Assembly: GCA_956465555.1 (NCBI GenBank)
Contig: OY101116.1
Coordinates: 1,798,001 to 1,862,000, forward strand
Length of the DNA: 64,000 nt
Direction: 5' to 3'
Origin: Nitzschia sp. pyKryTriq1
Taxonomy: Eukaryota > Bacillariophyta > Bacillariophyceae > Bacillariales > Bacillariaceae
Shown: positions 23,064 to 33,006 of the stretch, one piece after another
Numbering within the stretch: position 1 is the first letter of the stretch
How the letters are laid out: each line of letters begins with the position of its first letter
Made by a program: the position numbers and the translations under genes
The notes under the pieces: model-generated
The model's database searches: none
Told to the model about the DNA's origin: nothing
The model's input: only the letters and a program-made list of their open reading frames with translations

Positions 23064-25353
23064 ATATCAGCAACCGCAGCAGCAACAGCAACCCCGACAA
23101 CAGCAGCAGCAAACAATAGCCTATCAATCTCTTCCGCAGCAGCAGATGCCGCAATATCAATATACACAGCAATATTATCCGCAAACCCAACAAACACCCC
23201 AGCAATTTTACTATCAGCAGCAGCCATCGAATATTCAGGCTCAGACTCCGCCTGAAGTGATCGCCCATTTGTCTATTCCAACATCTTTTGAAACGCAAAT
23301 TCTGCAGCCTATGGTGCAACAAAACCCAAATCATACTCAGGGAGAAGCCCCTACCTACTATACGCATTCTATTCAAGGAATGGTACATCAGCATTCTTTC
23401 CCTCAGTCGTATGGTGAGGCACAGTTTCAACAGCAACAGCAACAGCAACAAGCACCCCCGCAGCCTCCTGACCAACAACACTTTGTACCAAACAATCAAG
23501 CCCCGAACCAGTCGTCTCCGGTCTTACAAAACGGTACTCCACCTGCCACGCCTGTCACGACATCAGGAAAAGAGGCTGTGTCACCCGGGAAAGTGCATCA
23601 AGCAGTAACACCAACACTTCCCAATGCAGCCGTTCCGAAGCCTCCGAACGATACCGAGAAACCAGCTGGCCAACCAGCTGCACAACCAACTGCTCAAACA
23701 ATTTCTGCCAAGAAACCGGCACAAAAACGTCCAGCGAAAGCGTCCCAGCCGATAGGAACCTCTGGAATATACGGTAATTTTGGACTGGGCAAGCTGTCCT
23801 ATTTCCTCGATCAGATGAAATCAGAAGTCACCGAAGCAGATCGAATGATCAAGCACTTCCAGACAGACGTGAAAGTTATGGTAAGATCAGACGCAAAAGG
23901 ACCTGCATTTCAACGCTAATCGATCTCATGAATGGTCCACTTTTTTTCGTAGAGAGACAAAAATAAGGAGTTGGAAGCAAAGAACAGGGAGCTAGACCGA
24001 AAGTTGAAAGCAGAGATCGCTTTGAGAGAAAAAGCCGAGGCTCGGTGCATCGAGCTCCGGAAAAAGCTGCAAACGCAAGGGCAGGGGGGTGGTAGTCATC
24101 AGATTGCGCGACAGAATTCCGCTGGTTCAAATGGTGTATCGTCGAAGGAGGCAAAGCAAGGAGTATCAGCGAAAAACGCGGACGCGAAGAATGACACAAA
24201 GAATGTACCTGCTAAGAAAGAATTGAAACCGCCCATGGCTGCCAAGCCACATACGAAATCTAATCCTCCACTCAATGGCACGGGGATTTCAAATGAGGGA
24301 CAAGCAGCCACTACCGTCAACACAGCGCCGACGAAACAGCCGACCAATGGCGCTACTACAAAGGCTCCGGCCGTGAGCAACGGGGCGAAGGTGCAACCAC
24401 TTAGAACTCAACCCCCTGGAACTGCCACAAAGACGAAAGTTGGGGACCAGGCGACAGCAACGACGTCTCTTGCAGCAGCCAACGAAAACGTCGCCACCAC
24501 TCCAGCTGGGAGTAATCTGACCCCTAGTCCAACGAAAGCGACTTCTGGATCCAATCACCAGCGCGGCACAATCCAGAGTGATGCGTCAAGGATTGAACCT
24601 CAAACTAGACACAGTAGATCAAACAGCAACGAAAGTGCCCCGAAAGAGGTAGAGACCCCAACCAACCAAAAGTCAGACGTCCACACAAAGCCCGGAACTC
24701 CGGTGGCATCGAAGGCATCGAACGCATCGACAGCACAGGCTTCAACGGCTCAAAGAAGACCAGAAAAAAAACCCATACAACCTACTCCACCTCCGACACC
24801 CCAGCAGAGACCACTTCCTGCAACACGAGCTCGAACAGGGCCGCCCCAGAAGACGTCGTCCTTGAGCGATTTTGATCCTCTTGGACCCAATGCAACGTCG
24901 AACATGGAGGGTGATGTCGTACCTTTTATATCGTTCCCCACGAATGTCTCTCTGGGTGCAGTTCCGATAGGCCCGACCACATCATTTTTTCAACATTCGG
25001 ATGGACAGACATACTCACCGACTGGAGTTCAAGTACCCGAACAGTTCAATCAGTTTGTTGTCCCAATCACCACATTTGGTATGACGTCGACGGATGCAAG
25101 GGGCAACCAGCAGCACGTCACCAACAGCTTCCAAATGCAGCAGCCATTTATGTTGCAACAACCGATTATGTTTCAACAAATACAAGGTGGCGTCCAGCCA
25201 TGGCCTACCACTTACGAGCAACAGGAGCAGGCAATGAACGCCCAACAGTACTATCATCAGCAAGGCTTTACGCACCAACCGCCGCTGCCCCAGCCGCAAC
25301 AAACCCAGCAACCGCCCCCAGCCTGCAATCCTTTCGACCCATTTGGCTCTTAA
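21562..25353 (+). CDS. Large Q-rich, prion-like protein with C-terminal coiled coil
   Basis: Exons 21562-23880 and 23953-25353, intron 72 bp (GTAAGA...TCGTAG), 1,239 aa. Not assigned to a family. The sequence is Pro/Ser/Gln/Thr-rich and mostly disordered. Two copies of a short basic motif, VKKKKGRFKFLQ (about residue 345) and VKKKGRFVLTSV (about residue 441), stand out in an otherwise uncharged region. A Gln run (about 482-530, with Tyr/Pro interruptions) is followed by Q/Y-rich sequence, the composition of prion-like domains. The intron interrupts the only strongly helical part: YFLDQMKSEVTEADRMIKHF continuing into RDKNKELEAKNRELDRKLKA, a coiled coil of about 80 residues. The tail is again P/Q-rich and ends NPFDPFGS. 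Possible RNA granule or signalling scaffold; inference only. Confidence 0.8.
23012..23115 (+). repeat. CAG/CAA repeat encoding polyglutamine
   Basis: Interrupted CAG/CAA tract coding a run of more than 15 Gln, then Q-rich sequence with Tyr, Pro and Arg. The CAA interruptions would tend to stabilise the repeat. Confidence 0.9.
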
Positions 25354-25829
25354 TGCTTTTGCTATACCTGGCTAGAGGTGATAATTCTTTCCCCGGCTAG
25401 AGAGTAGAGAGGAACGGTACAAGTATAGTACTGAGAGTGATACTGTAGCTTCCATAAGCTCTTACAGTATCTTGCATAGCTCTCGCCTTGGCTCTGTTTT
25501 CACCCTTTCTTTATAAGTTACAAATCGCGTTAAAAACCGTTTTCGCAATAAAACGTGCTTGTTTCTTGTCTCACGCGTGAAAGAAAGGGATTTATTTTGC
25601 AGTAAACCAAATCTAGTGAAGAATCATCATCTCGGAACGAGCTCTCTCGACTTAAGAATTCAGACTGACTCACGATAAAATCGCCGTCACTTTTTCCTTC
25701 AGAAAAGAAATTGGTAAATGGTTGCAGTCACCATGTACCGGTAGCACTCCCATACACGTATTGCCTATATCATCGAACCGTTCACAACAATACCCAATAT
25801 CGCAAGCCTGAAAGGCTGAGGAATCCAGA
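25354..25829. other. Intergenic, no gene seen
   Basis: 476 bp between two plus-strand genes. AT-rich in the centre with AATAAAA (near 25547) as a possible polyadenylation signal. Confidence 0.4.
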
Positions 25830-27347
25830 ATGATTTGGCTGGATCCATTGAATCACCCTGCACACTCACCAAGCGCGGACCAGAGCTTGTGGCCGGCAGG
25901 ATCCTCGGTCCGCACAAAATTCGGAGTAAGGGTTCTATGGTGGCCAAGAAAATCGGGAGGATTTCACTTGTCCGAAAGTGAGCTTGAACCGTACAGAGCA
26001 CTGGGGGACGATTTGTTAGACGACATCTTGCGTCTGCTCGAAAAGGAAAATACTGCACTGGGTCCCACCGATGATCTTCTGCAGCTCGCCGAAAGAGCAA
26101 AGAAAACTGAAAGTTCAAAGCGCACACCAGCACAAACGGCAATAGTACGCTTCATTGAAACCTACTCTTCCCTACCAGACTGGGTGGACCTGGATCAGTT
26201 GCGCCGTGGTCAGGAAGTTTTCTTGGCTTACACCCCAGTGGCATCACTGTCATTGTACTACCGTAGCCTGGTTGCTGGATTTTCGATTCCGAAGATTGCA
26301 GCCGTGATTCGGGCAACGGCGTATCTAGCTCCTCCGTCGAGGCCTGATCAGGCTTTGCAACGCCTTCTAGACACCGGCGAACTTACCGCGGCATGCATGG
26401 GCTTGGGTCTCGATTCAATCATGCCGGGTAATTTAGGGTGGAAAACTGCAATCCATGTTCGTGTTCTACACGCCAAGGTTCGACACGCGTTGCTCCGAAG
26501 AAGGGGTGCACGAAAGTGGGACAAGAAGAAATATGGAGTACCCATCAATCAAGAAGACATGAGTGCTACTCTGCTTGCCTTCAGTGTCAATGTTTTGGAT
26601 GGGATCGACATCATTTCTGGCAGTGCCCTCTCGGAGCAAGAGAGATTGGACTACTTGGCTCTTTGGCGGTACATTGGTTGGCTGTTGGGGGTCGAGACCG
26701 CAGGGGAGATAAGGTCCGAGCTGTCCCCATCTATGATCGAGCTTCCACCACTAGATCCCTGTGGACCAGGTCTTGGAAAAAGGCCGAACCCAAACAAAAA
26801 TTCGGTGGCTCTATTGCATTCCATAATTTTCCATCTTCTTGACCCTGACGAAACATCGAAGGAAGTCTCACACCACCTCTTGAAAATCACAGACCGAAAG
26901 CCGCCATCACTGAAGATGTCTGAGATCCCAGACGAGTTCTACAGAAACGACTTGTTCTACTATCGTGCCTTTCAGTGCCGGCAATTGATTGGGGATCCAC
27001 TAGCGGATGCCCTAGAACTCCCAGTGCATCCAAACCGATGGACACGAATCAAGCACAGAATGAAATCAGTTTTCTTCATGACTTTATTTCGATATTACAC
27101 ACTCGCATCTATGTGGATACCCTTTGTCCGGAAGCGAGTCATGCAATGGCATTCCAAGGGATTTGAGAAATTTCACGATGAATGGATGAAGACGCACCAG
27201 TCGAAGATGGCCAGAGCTCTCACCAAGAAAGAAAAGGCAACCTGTATCTCCGAAGACGAAAAGTCAACAGGGACATCCAACGAGGAAGAGGCAGTGCAAG
27301 TTTCTCAGACTCTTTGTCCGTTTGCCATGGTTGCACCACCACAATAG
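25830..27347 (+). CDS. MpaB / rubber-oxygenase (DUF2236) family protein
   Basis: 505 aa, single exon. The core matches the latex-clearing-protein / ER-bound oxygenase MpaB catalytic domain: SLYYRSLVAGFSIPKIAAVI, then W-KTAIHVRVLHAKVRHALL (the His-containing helix), GVPINQEDMSATLLAFS and YLALWRYIGWLLGVET. In characterised members these helices bind a b-type heme and support oxidative C=C cleavage of isoprenoids; activity here is unknown. The N-terminus has no signal peptide. A hydrophobic stretch (MKSVFFMTLFRYYTLASMWI) near residue 415 could be a membrane anchor. The C-terminal 60 residues are charged and low in complexity. Confidence 0.82.
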   Translation: MIWLDPLNHPAHSPSADQSLWPAGSSVRTKFGVRVLWWPRKSGGFHLSESELEPYRALGDDLLDDILRLLEKENTALGPTDDLLQLAERAKKTESSKRTPAQTAIVRFIETYSSLPDWVDLDQLRRGQEVFLAYTPVASLSLYYRSLVAGFSIPKIAAVIRATAYLAPPSRPDQALQRLLDTGELTAACMGLGLDSIMPGNLGWKTAIHVRVLHAKVRHALLRRRGARKWDKKKYGVPINQEDMSATLLAFSVNVLDGIDIISGSALSEQERLDYLALWRYIGWLLGVETAGEIRSELSPSMIELPPLDPCGPGLGKRPNPNKNSVALLHSIIFHLLDPDETSKEVSHHLLKITDRKPPSLKMSEIPDEFYRNDLFYYRAFQCRQLIGDPLADALELPVHPNRWTRIKHRMKSVFFMTLFRYYTLASMWIPFVRKRVMQWHSKGFEKFHDEWMKTHQSKMARALTKKEKATCISEDEKSTGTSNEEEAVQVSQTLCPFAMVAPPQ

Positions 27348-27594
27348 AATAGCACACTTTACTTTGTCCGGAAGAACTCGAGTTGACGACTGACGACTCC
27401 TCTACTATGTAGTCTTCAGTTGGAAACTCGTACTCTTTTTAGCATCGCATTTGACAGATCTCTCTACTTCATAGACTAGGATGATTCTTTCCCACCGTTC
27501 CAACACTCACAAACGTAGTGAATGAACACTGACTTAAGAAGAATGACATGTGCTCAAAGACGATCAAATAACTAAACCGGTACCAACAAAATCT

Positions 27595-28254
27595 CTATAC
27601 AGTGAATGATTCTCCACAGCCGCATTCTCCTTTTGAATTCGGATTGTTAAAAGTGAATTCGCTCGACAATTCTGTCTCCTCCCAGTCCATCGTTGTTCCT
27701 ACAACATTGAAAAGCGCCATGGGTTCGATATAAATTTTGACGCCACGGGATTCCATCTCGATATCTTTTTCGGGCTTTTCAAAGGCATAATTCAGGGTAT
27801 AGCTTAATCCGTTGCATCCTCGCCGTTTGGTTCCCAATCGAATCCCCATCGGAGTTCCTCCATCATCACTGTTACTATTAAGAATTTCCTTAATTCGTTC
27901 GGCAGCTCGTTCCGTCTATTGTTCGTCAGAAGAATCATCAATCCATCGGAGAGAAAGAAAGAAGAAGAAGAAAGCAATCGAAAAAAATTAGAATGAACCA
28001 TCATCATCAATCATTGATGAACAAACCACTTGATTCAAACACACAGCACACTAACTTACCAGCTCAATTGGGTCCTTCGTTTGTAAAGTTCTTCGTCGTC
28101 CCGCCTTTGCCTTGGGCTTTTCGGCTGCGGCAGCAGGCGCCGACAGGTATCGCGGCGAGGACAAGCCCGTTGCAGGAGTGCGAAACGATACAGCATGGTG
28201 TGCGGATTGAAGAAGCCTTCGACCAGCATTGGTAGATGCGAGCCGAAGTGCCAT
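27595..28254 (-). CDS. ISCA1: ISCA1-type iron-sulfur assembly protein, mitochondrial
   Basis: A-type carrier that helps build [4Fe-4S] clusters in mitochondria. Exons 28254-28060 and 27915-27595; intron 27916-28059 (GTAAGT...CAATAG, 144 bp); 171 aa. Exon 1 is an Arg/Ala/Ser-rich presequence (MALRLASTNAGRRLLQSAHH) ending KDPIEL; exon 2 resumes TERAAERIKEIL. The three metal-ligand Cys are present: C99 (RRGCNGLSYTLNY), C163 and C165 (GECGCGESF). The SSEFTFNNPNSKGECGCGES end is close to animal ISCA1, which distinguishes it from ISCA2. The intron is the longest confirmed in the window. Confidence 0.94.
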
Positions 28255-29489
28255 GATGCCAAGATTATATTGAGAGTGTGTCTCTTTTCAGGAGGCAGGG
28301 TTGATTTGCTTAGGATCGATTGCAATAAAAGAGATGATGAATCGTGTGCCTTCTTACTTCGTTCTTGCTTTTTGTTTGTTGAGAAATGAGAAAGCTTGAT
28401 CATCATCACGCGCATCCTCGTCGCGATCCTCTCCTTCGCCCCTTCTCGCGTGTTTCCGCCAGCGAGAGAAATAGCGAGTGACCGGGAGCAGCGCGCAGTA
28501 GCAGCGGAGCGGAGCGAAATAATGGTGATGATGTCACGATTCTGATGACGGGCAGACCGATCAGATTTCAACGCTCGCTACCGGTACTGTGCTCGCTTGC
28601 TCGACCGAACCAGCAGAAAAGAATGACTGATTTGTTCGAATGTCGGCGTATCTATTCTGATTCCTATCGCAAGTATAAATTGTAATGTGATTCAGCAACA
28701 AAAGGAATTTTAGAATTTAACTTTTTGTCATACAATACACCATAGACAAGCCCCTTGCTCTCGCCGACGCGGTGGCTGCGAACTGCGAACGACTTCTCAG
28801 TGAAGAAAAGTTGTGGTTTACCGAGAACTGTTATCTTTAGCAGCACGACCCAAGGTCAGACATATGTCAGGTAGCATTCTACCAGCATTTACGGTGGTCC
28901 GTGAATACCGGTAAGTAGATCATCGTATGCGCCCTTACTTGGCCGTGTCGTCGTTGTTCGCAAGAGCAAGCCGCAAGCCGTGCTCCTTGTTTTGGACGGA
29001 TGGATGGATGTTGTGGACTGCAACTGCTGTAGTCTACTGCATGCGAGAGTATCATACAGGTTACAGGTGCTATTGTGCCCTTGCAGTAATTGCTTTGTTC
29101 GTCTCTCATCAGGCAATCGAGAGGATAATTGCACAGGTCCTCAAAAGCTCAAAACATCACCCCTGACACGTACAGAAAGTCTGAAACAAAGAGAAACAGG
29201 AAGAAGAGACTCCAAAGAGCACGGAAAGCGCGTTAGTCGTAGACGTAGACATTGAATACGTGAATATTATTCGCGGGAAAGGACGCTGCCAGGTACAAGC
29301 TAGGTTGAAGAAAAGTCATCTCATCTCATCGCAGGTCAGGTCGGTCTCGCGTCTCGTGTGGGTGGAGTTGAGGATTTTGCGAAAACACAAAGGGACCGTT
29401 TGACTGTATTTGTCCCCAAAGACGAAGAAGAATCAACAACCATTTCAGACTTTGCCAACAGCAACGCTGCGCAAACCCACGCCGCAATC
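28255..29489. other. Divergent intergenic region, ISCA1 / SAPS
   Basis: 1.2 kb. Short ORFs on both strands (28664-28846, 28879-29255) show no domain. The frame of the SAPS gene is open back to 29358 through a GTG, but no ATG exists before 29490. A CAG at 29334 preceded by TCATCTCATCTCATC could be a 3' splice site in the 5' UTR. Confidence 0.5.
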
Positions 29490-32400
29490 ATGTCGTTACT
29501 GGACGCGGCTGGTGTAGTGACCGGAGACATATGGTGCAGTGGAGCATTTTCGTTCGAAAGTCCGCTCAAGGACCTTTTAGATTCCGGAGCATATACCCTG
29601 GAGCAGCTGTTAGCCGAAGATGAGCTCTTGCAGGAACTGCGCGGTATTCACCCGCAGCTGATTGAATTCTTTTCGACGGACCAGGCCGTGACTGGTCTTG
29701 TCAAGTATGTAATTCTCCTTCCCAACGGAACACCTCCAGCCCCCACTACTACGGATGGTGGTGGTAGTGGTGGTGGTGGTAGTCCTTCTATTCTTGCGTC
29801 TTCTAGTATGGTCTCGGAATCATTGAACGATAGCGATGATGAGAAAGTCAAAGATGAAGCGAAGGGAGATGACGATACCCAGGAGAAAGCCACAAGCGCT
29901 AAAAGCGAATCACCCGAGAACGGCTCGAATGAACAACAACCACCACAGCAACAACAAAAAGAGGACCACGGGCAAGAGTTAGATGATTCCCAGGATCAAA
30001 AGGACACTGTCTTTGTCCGATACCCATACATGGCATGTGAAGTTATTTGTTGCGAAATCAAAGGCATTGTGGACAGACTAGTAGACGGATATGTGCCGGA
30101 TTCTTCGGAGACTAGTTCAGAGGACAAGAAGGAGGAAGAAAACGCTGGCACGCCGGAAGGAAAGGACGAATCTTCTGGAACAGAAAACCAAGTCACACAA
30201 ACAGACAACCGGAGATCAATACTTGACCTTCTATTTTCAATGCTTTATGATTCCAAGGCAGGGGAAGTCGATGACTATCGAGCCGGATATTTTGATAAAA
30301 TCCTTTCCGTTCTCTTTCGAAAACGACCACAGGCTCTCGCCCGATACATTAACGAAGGCGGGGGACGAGGTCAGGTGGAGTTGATGAAAGCTATGTTCAA
30401 ACACTTGTACTCTCACTCCATCATGCAGATTGTTCAGCGGTTACTGTTGCCACAGCCGCCCTTGCCACCAAGGGATGTTGATGATGATGATGATGAAGAT
30501 AAGGAAGGACAAGAGATCTTTTCTGACCAGATGGACGGAGCGGACATGGATGGTTTTGGATCTTTCCGATGTAACTGGTCCGAGTCCGAGGAAGCCTTGA
30601 AACTCTTACTGGAATGTCTGATTGACAAGTCACCGTACCCGGAGATCGACCACGATGAAGAGCGACAGCTAAGCTTGTACCAGAACGCGTCCGAAGTGCT
30701 CATCACGATTATCCAAAACTCCCCTCTTACCTCTCCAACTCTGCATACATTGACGACAAATCCGATTCTTGAACGACTCATCCAAGCTGCCACAACTATT
30801 GAAGAGGGTGGCACATTCAGTCCACACGATAGCCGACAGACATGTACGATGAATGTATTGGAAAGTCTCATCCTACAGCTAGGAGGATATGGATCCGTTG
30901 GAACTATGATGTACCCTGAAGACGAAGACGACGAAGAAGGGGGTGAAGATGGAGAAAATGGTGAAGCCAAGAATGGCACCGGTTCCGAGGACGGCAATGC
31001 TTCCAAGCAATTCCGAAGCACACGGCAAGAATTTGCAACCTCAGACACGCTGATTAGTCACTTACCGTCTATGCTATCGAACCTATGCCACCTCTTGCAG
31101 TACCCCGAAGCCGAAGGGTGGACTTCACCCGTTCAATTTTCTCGAACGGAACCACAGAAGATTTTGGGATCGTCACGGTTACGAATTGTCAGATTATTGG
31201 AATCCCTTGTATTGCTGGGGGATCCAAACGTTGATTCACAGCTATGTGGATCGAAATGCTTGGAAATTTGTCTCGATCTGTTCTGGAAGTTCCAGTGGTG
31301 TTCTATGCTACACCAGTCTGTGGCCAACTTGCTCGTTCACGTTTTTGAAGGTGCTAACACAAGAGCCGAGCTCCAATCCTACTTTCTGCACAACTGCAAC
31401 CTACTTGGTAGGCTTATGGATTCATTCTGGGAGGGAGCAGATAATCTTCCAGACGCGGTCATGGAGGAATCTCAGACGGAACCCCCTCCCTCGTCTGTGG
31501 ATGGCGAGATTGGGAGTATTGACGAAGACGCGGCAGCTGCTGAAGTATCTGATGACGAGGAAGTGGCTCCAGGCGAGGGCGAGGAAAAAGAAGTGCAGAA
31601 CATGGACTCACCACTGGGAAGTAAAAATTCAGAGCACGTACCGCCTCAATCATTCCGCTTGGGATACATGGGGCACGTCATAATCATTTGTCAAGCCCTC
31701 GTCCATGCGTGCTCAAACCCAGCAGATGACCCCAGCGTGGGGGGCACCAACAGCACGGAGATGAACGGGGAACTGGGTGACTTCGTCGAGCGTGAAAATG
31801 AAGCGAACAATGGCGCGGAAGGCGAAGAGGGTGGCGAGCTCCAGCAAGAACTTGACAGGGGACAAGCTGCAGACAGTGTCATAACTGATGAGACCCCGGC
31901 GAATCCATTGATACTAGCCCAGCTTGTTGAGTCACATTCGCTTCGGAAGCAGTGGGAAGAGTTTGTGCAGACGACACTTGCCCAAGAAACCGCAATACAA
32001 TCGACACCACTCGGCGGCTTCCCAGGCCAAGGCGGTCCTGGTGCTGATCCTCTCCACTTACATCGACCTGGACTAGCGGAAGACGATGACTATGACGATG
32101 AAGATGGTGCTGCGCCCCCGCTGCCACCCAGGGGCTTGCTAGTTGGCGGTGATGTAATAGACATGGACGACAACGACTTGGACGTTGCCGCAAGCATGAT
32201 GGCTGGACTCAGTATGGGGCGATCGGCTGAAGGTGCTGGCAGAAACGATCAGGATCTTCTGGCAGGGATACCTCAACAATCGGGCGATGGCGCACGTGGA
32301 TACATGTTTGATGATCCACTGGGGGATGGACGCTTTGGAAGGTTTGATGGCGACGATGACGATGACAGTAGCGACGAGGAATCTGAACTATCGGGCAACA

Positions 32401-32816
32401 CAGGGGATTCAGGTGGCGCGGTGGTCGAGGGGGTCTCCGGTTCCGCCGATCATACGCCAGAAGCTCCTGTTATGGATTTGTTTGCTGGGAACTTTGAGGC
32501 CTTCGATGGCGCCGAACAAGAAGGGGCGAATCAACAGGGTGGAGACTGGTCCGATTTTGCGAACTTTGATAATGCATTTGAAGGAGCAAATGGTCCACCA
32601 CCTGACAGCGAGGATCCTTTTAACGCAGGCCCGACCAATGTTAATGTCGATGAGATATTTGGTGATGTGAAAGACCACGCTGAGCTATTGGAAGTTGACG
32701 TTGATCCTGCTGCTGATGCATTCGCTGCAAAAGTCAGCTCCTCGGAGGATGGTGATTCTTCTTCGGACGAAGAGGATCCTGTTCCGGAACAAGCCGGGAC
32801 TCCCGAGGCGTCGTAG
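29490..32816 (+). CDS. SAPS-family protein, PP6 (Sit4-type) phosphatase regulatory subunit
   Basis: 1,108 aa from the ATG at 29490 (MSLLDAAGVVTGDIW). SAPS proteins bind and direct the PP6/Sit4 catalytic subunit. The N-terminus has the family signature: SPLKDLLDSGAYTLEQLLAE, DELLQELRGIHPQLIEFF, LVKYV. Helical repeats follow (RPQALARYINEG, KAMFKHLYSHSIMQIVQRLL, RLRIVRLLESLVLLGDPNVD, NLLVHVFEGANTRAELQSYF, RLGYMGHVIIICQALV), interrupted by acidic inserts (SDDEKVKDEAKGDDDTQEKA, DDDDDEDKEGQ). The C-terminal third is acidic and disordered, with WSDFANFDNAF, a recurrent SAPS-tail type. The Met at 29490 sits at the usual family start, so the earlier GTG at 29358 was not used. Confidence 0.9.
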   Translation: MSLLDAAGVVTGDIWCSGAFSFESPLKDLLDSGAYTLEQLLAEDELLQELRGIHPQLIEFFSTDQAVTGLVKYVILLPNGTPPAPTTTDGGGSGGGGSPSILASSSMVSESLNDSDDEKVKDEAKGDDDTQEKATSAKSESPENGSNEQQPPQQQQKEDHGQELDDSQDQKDTVFVRYPYMACEVICCEIKGIVDRLVDGYVPDSSETSSEDKKEEENAGTPEGKDESSGTENQVTQTDNRRSILDLLFSMLYDSKAGEVDDYRAGYFDKILSVLFRKRPQALARYINEGGGRGQVELMKAMFKHLYSHSIMQIVQRLLLPQPPLPPRDVDDDDDEDKEGQEIFSDQMDGADMDGFGSFRCNWSESEEALKLLLECLIDKSPYPEIDHDEERQLSLYQNASEVLITIIQNSPLTSPTLHTLTTNPILERLIQAATTIEEGGTFSPHDSRQTCTMNVLESLILQLGGYGSVGTMMYPEDEDDEEGGEDGENGEAKNGTGSEDGNASKQFRSTRQEFATSDTLISHLPSMLSNLCHLLQYPEAEGWTSPVQFSRTEPQKILGSSRLRIVRLLESLVLLGDPNVDSQLCGSKCLEICLDLFWKFQWCSMLHQSVANLLVHVFEGANTRAELQSYFLHNCNLLGRLMDSFWEGADNLPDAVMEESQTEPPPSSVDGEIGSIDEDAAAAEVSDDEEVAPGEGEEKEVQNMDSPLGSKNSEHVPPQSFRLGYMGHVIIICQALVHACSNPADDPSVGGTNSTEMNGELGDFVERENEANNGAEGEEGGELQQELDRGQAADSVITDETPANPLILAQLVESHSLRKQWEEFVQTTLAQETAIQSTPLGGFPGQGGPGADPLHLHRPGLAEDDDYDDEDGAAPPLPPRGLLVGGDVIDMDDNDLDVAASMMAGLSMGRSAEGAGRNDQDLLAGIPQQSGDGARGYMFDDPLGDGRFGRFDGDDDDDSSDEESELSGNTGDSGGAVVEGVSGSADHTPEAPVMDLFAGNFEAFDGAEQEGANQQGGDWSDFANFDNAFEGANGPPPDSEDPFNAGPTNVNVDEIFGDVKDHAELLEVDVDPAADAFAAKVSSSEDGDSSSDEEDPVPEQAGTPEAS

Positions 32817-33006
32817 TAGAACTTGCATGTCCGCCCAACTCTTCTCTCTATTGTGCATAACAATTCGTTCACGTGGGAGTAGATGCACAACTTTCTTCGC
32901 TACCGGACGAGGCATAGTGTAACCATTTGCTAGACTTGAATTTATTTGGAAAATGTTTGATTGTAAGAAGAGTGGTTGTAGAGGAAAAATCGCCTAAGGA
33001 GGTTTT

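Noticed and set aside
23012-23115. CAG tract considered as a CRISPR-like or satellite array
   Set aside because: It is a trinucleotide repeat inside an open coding frame.
29358-29489. SAPS gene starting at a GTG at 29358
   Set aside because: Nuclear genes rarely start at GTG; an ATG at 29490 matches the usual family N-terminus.
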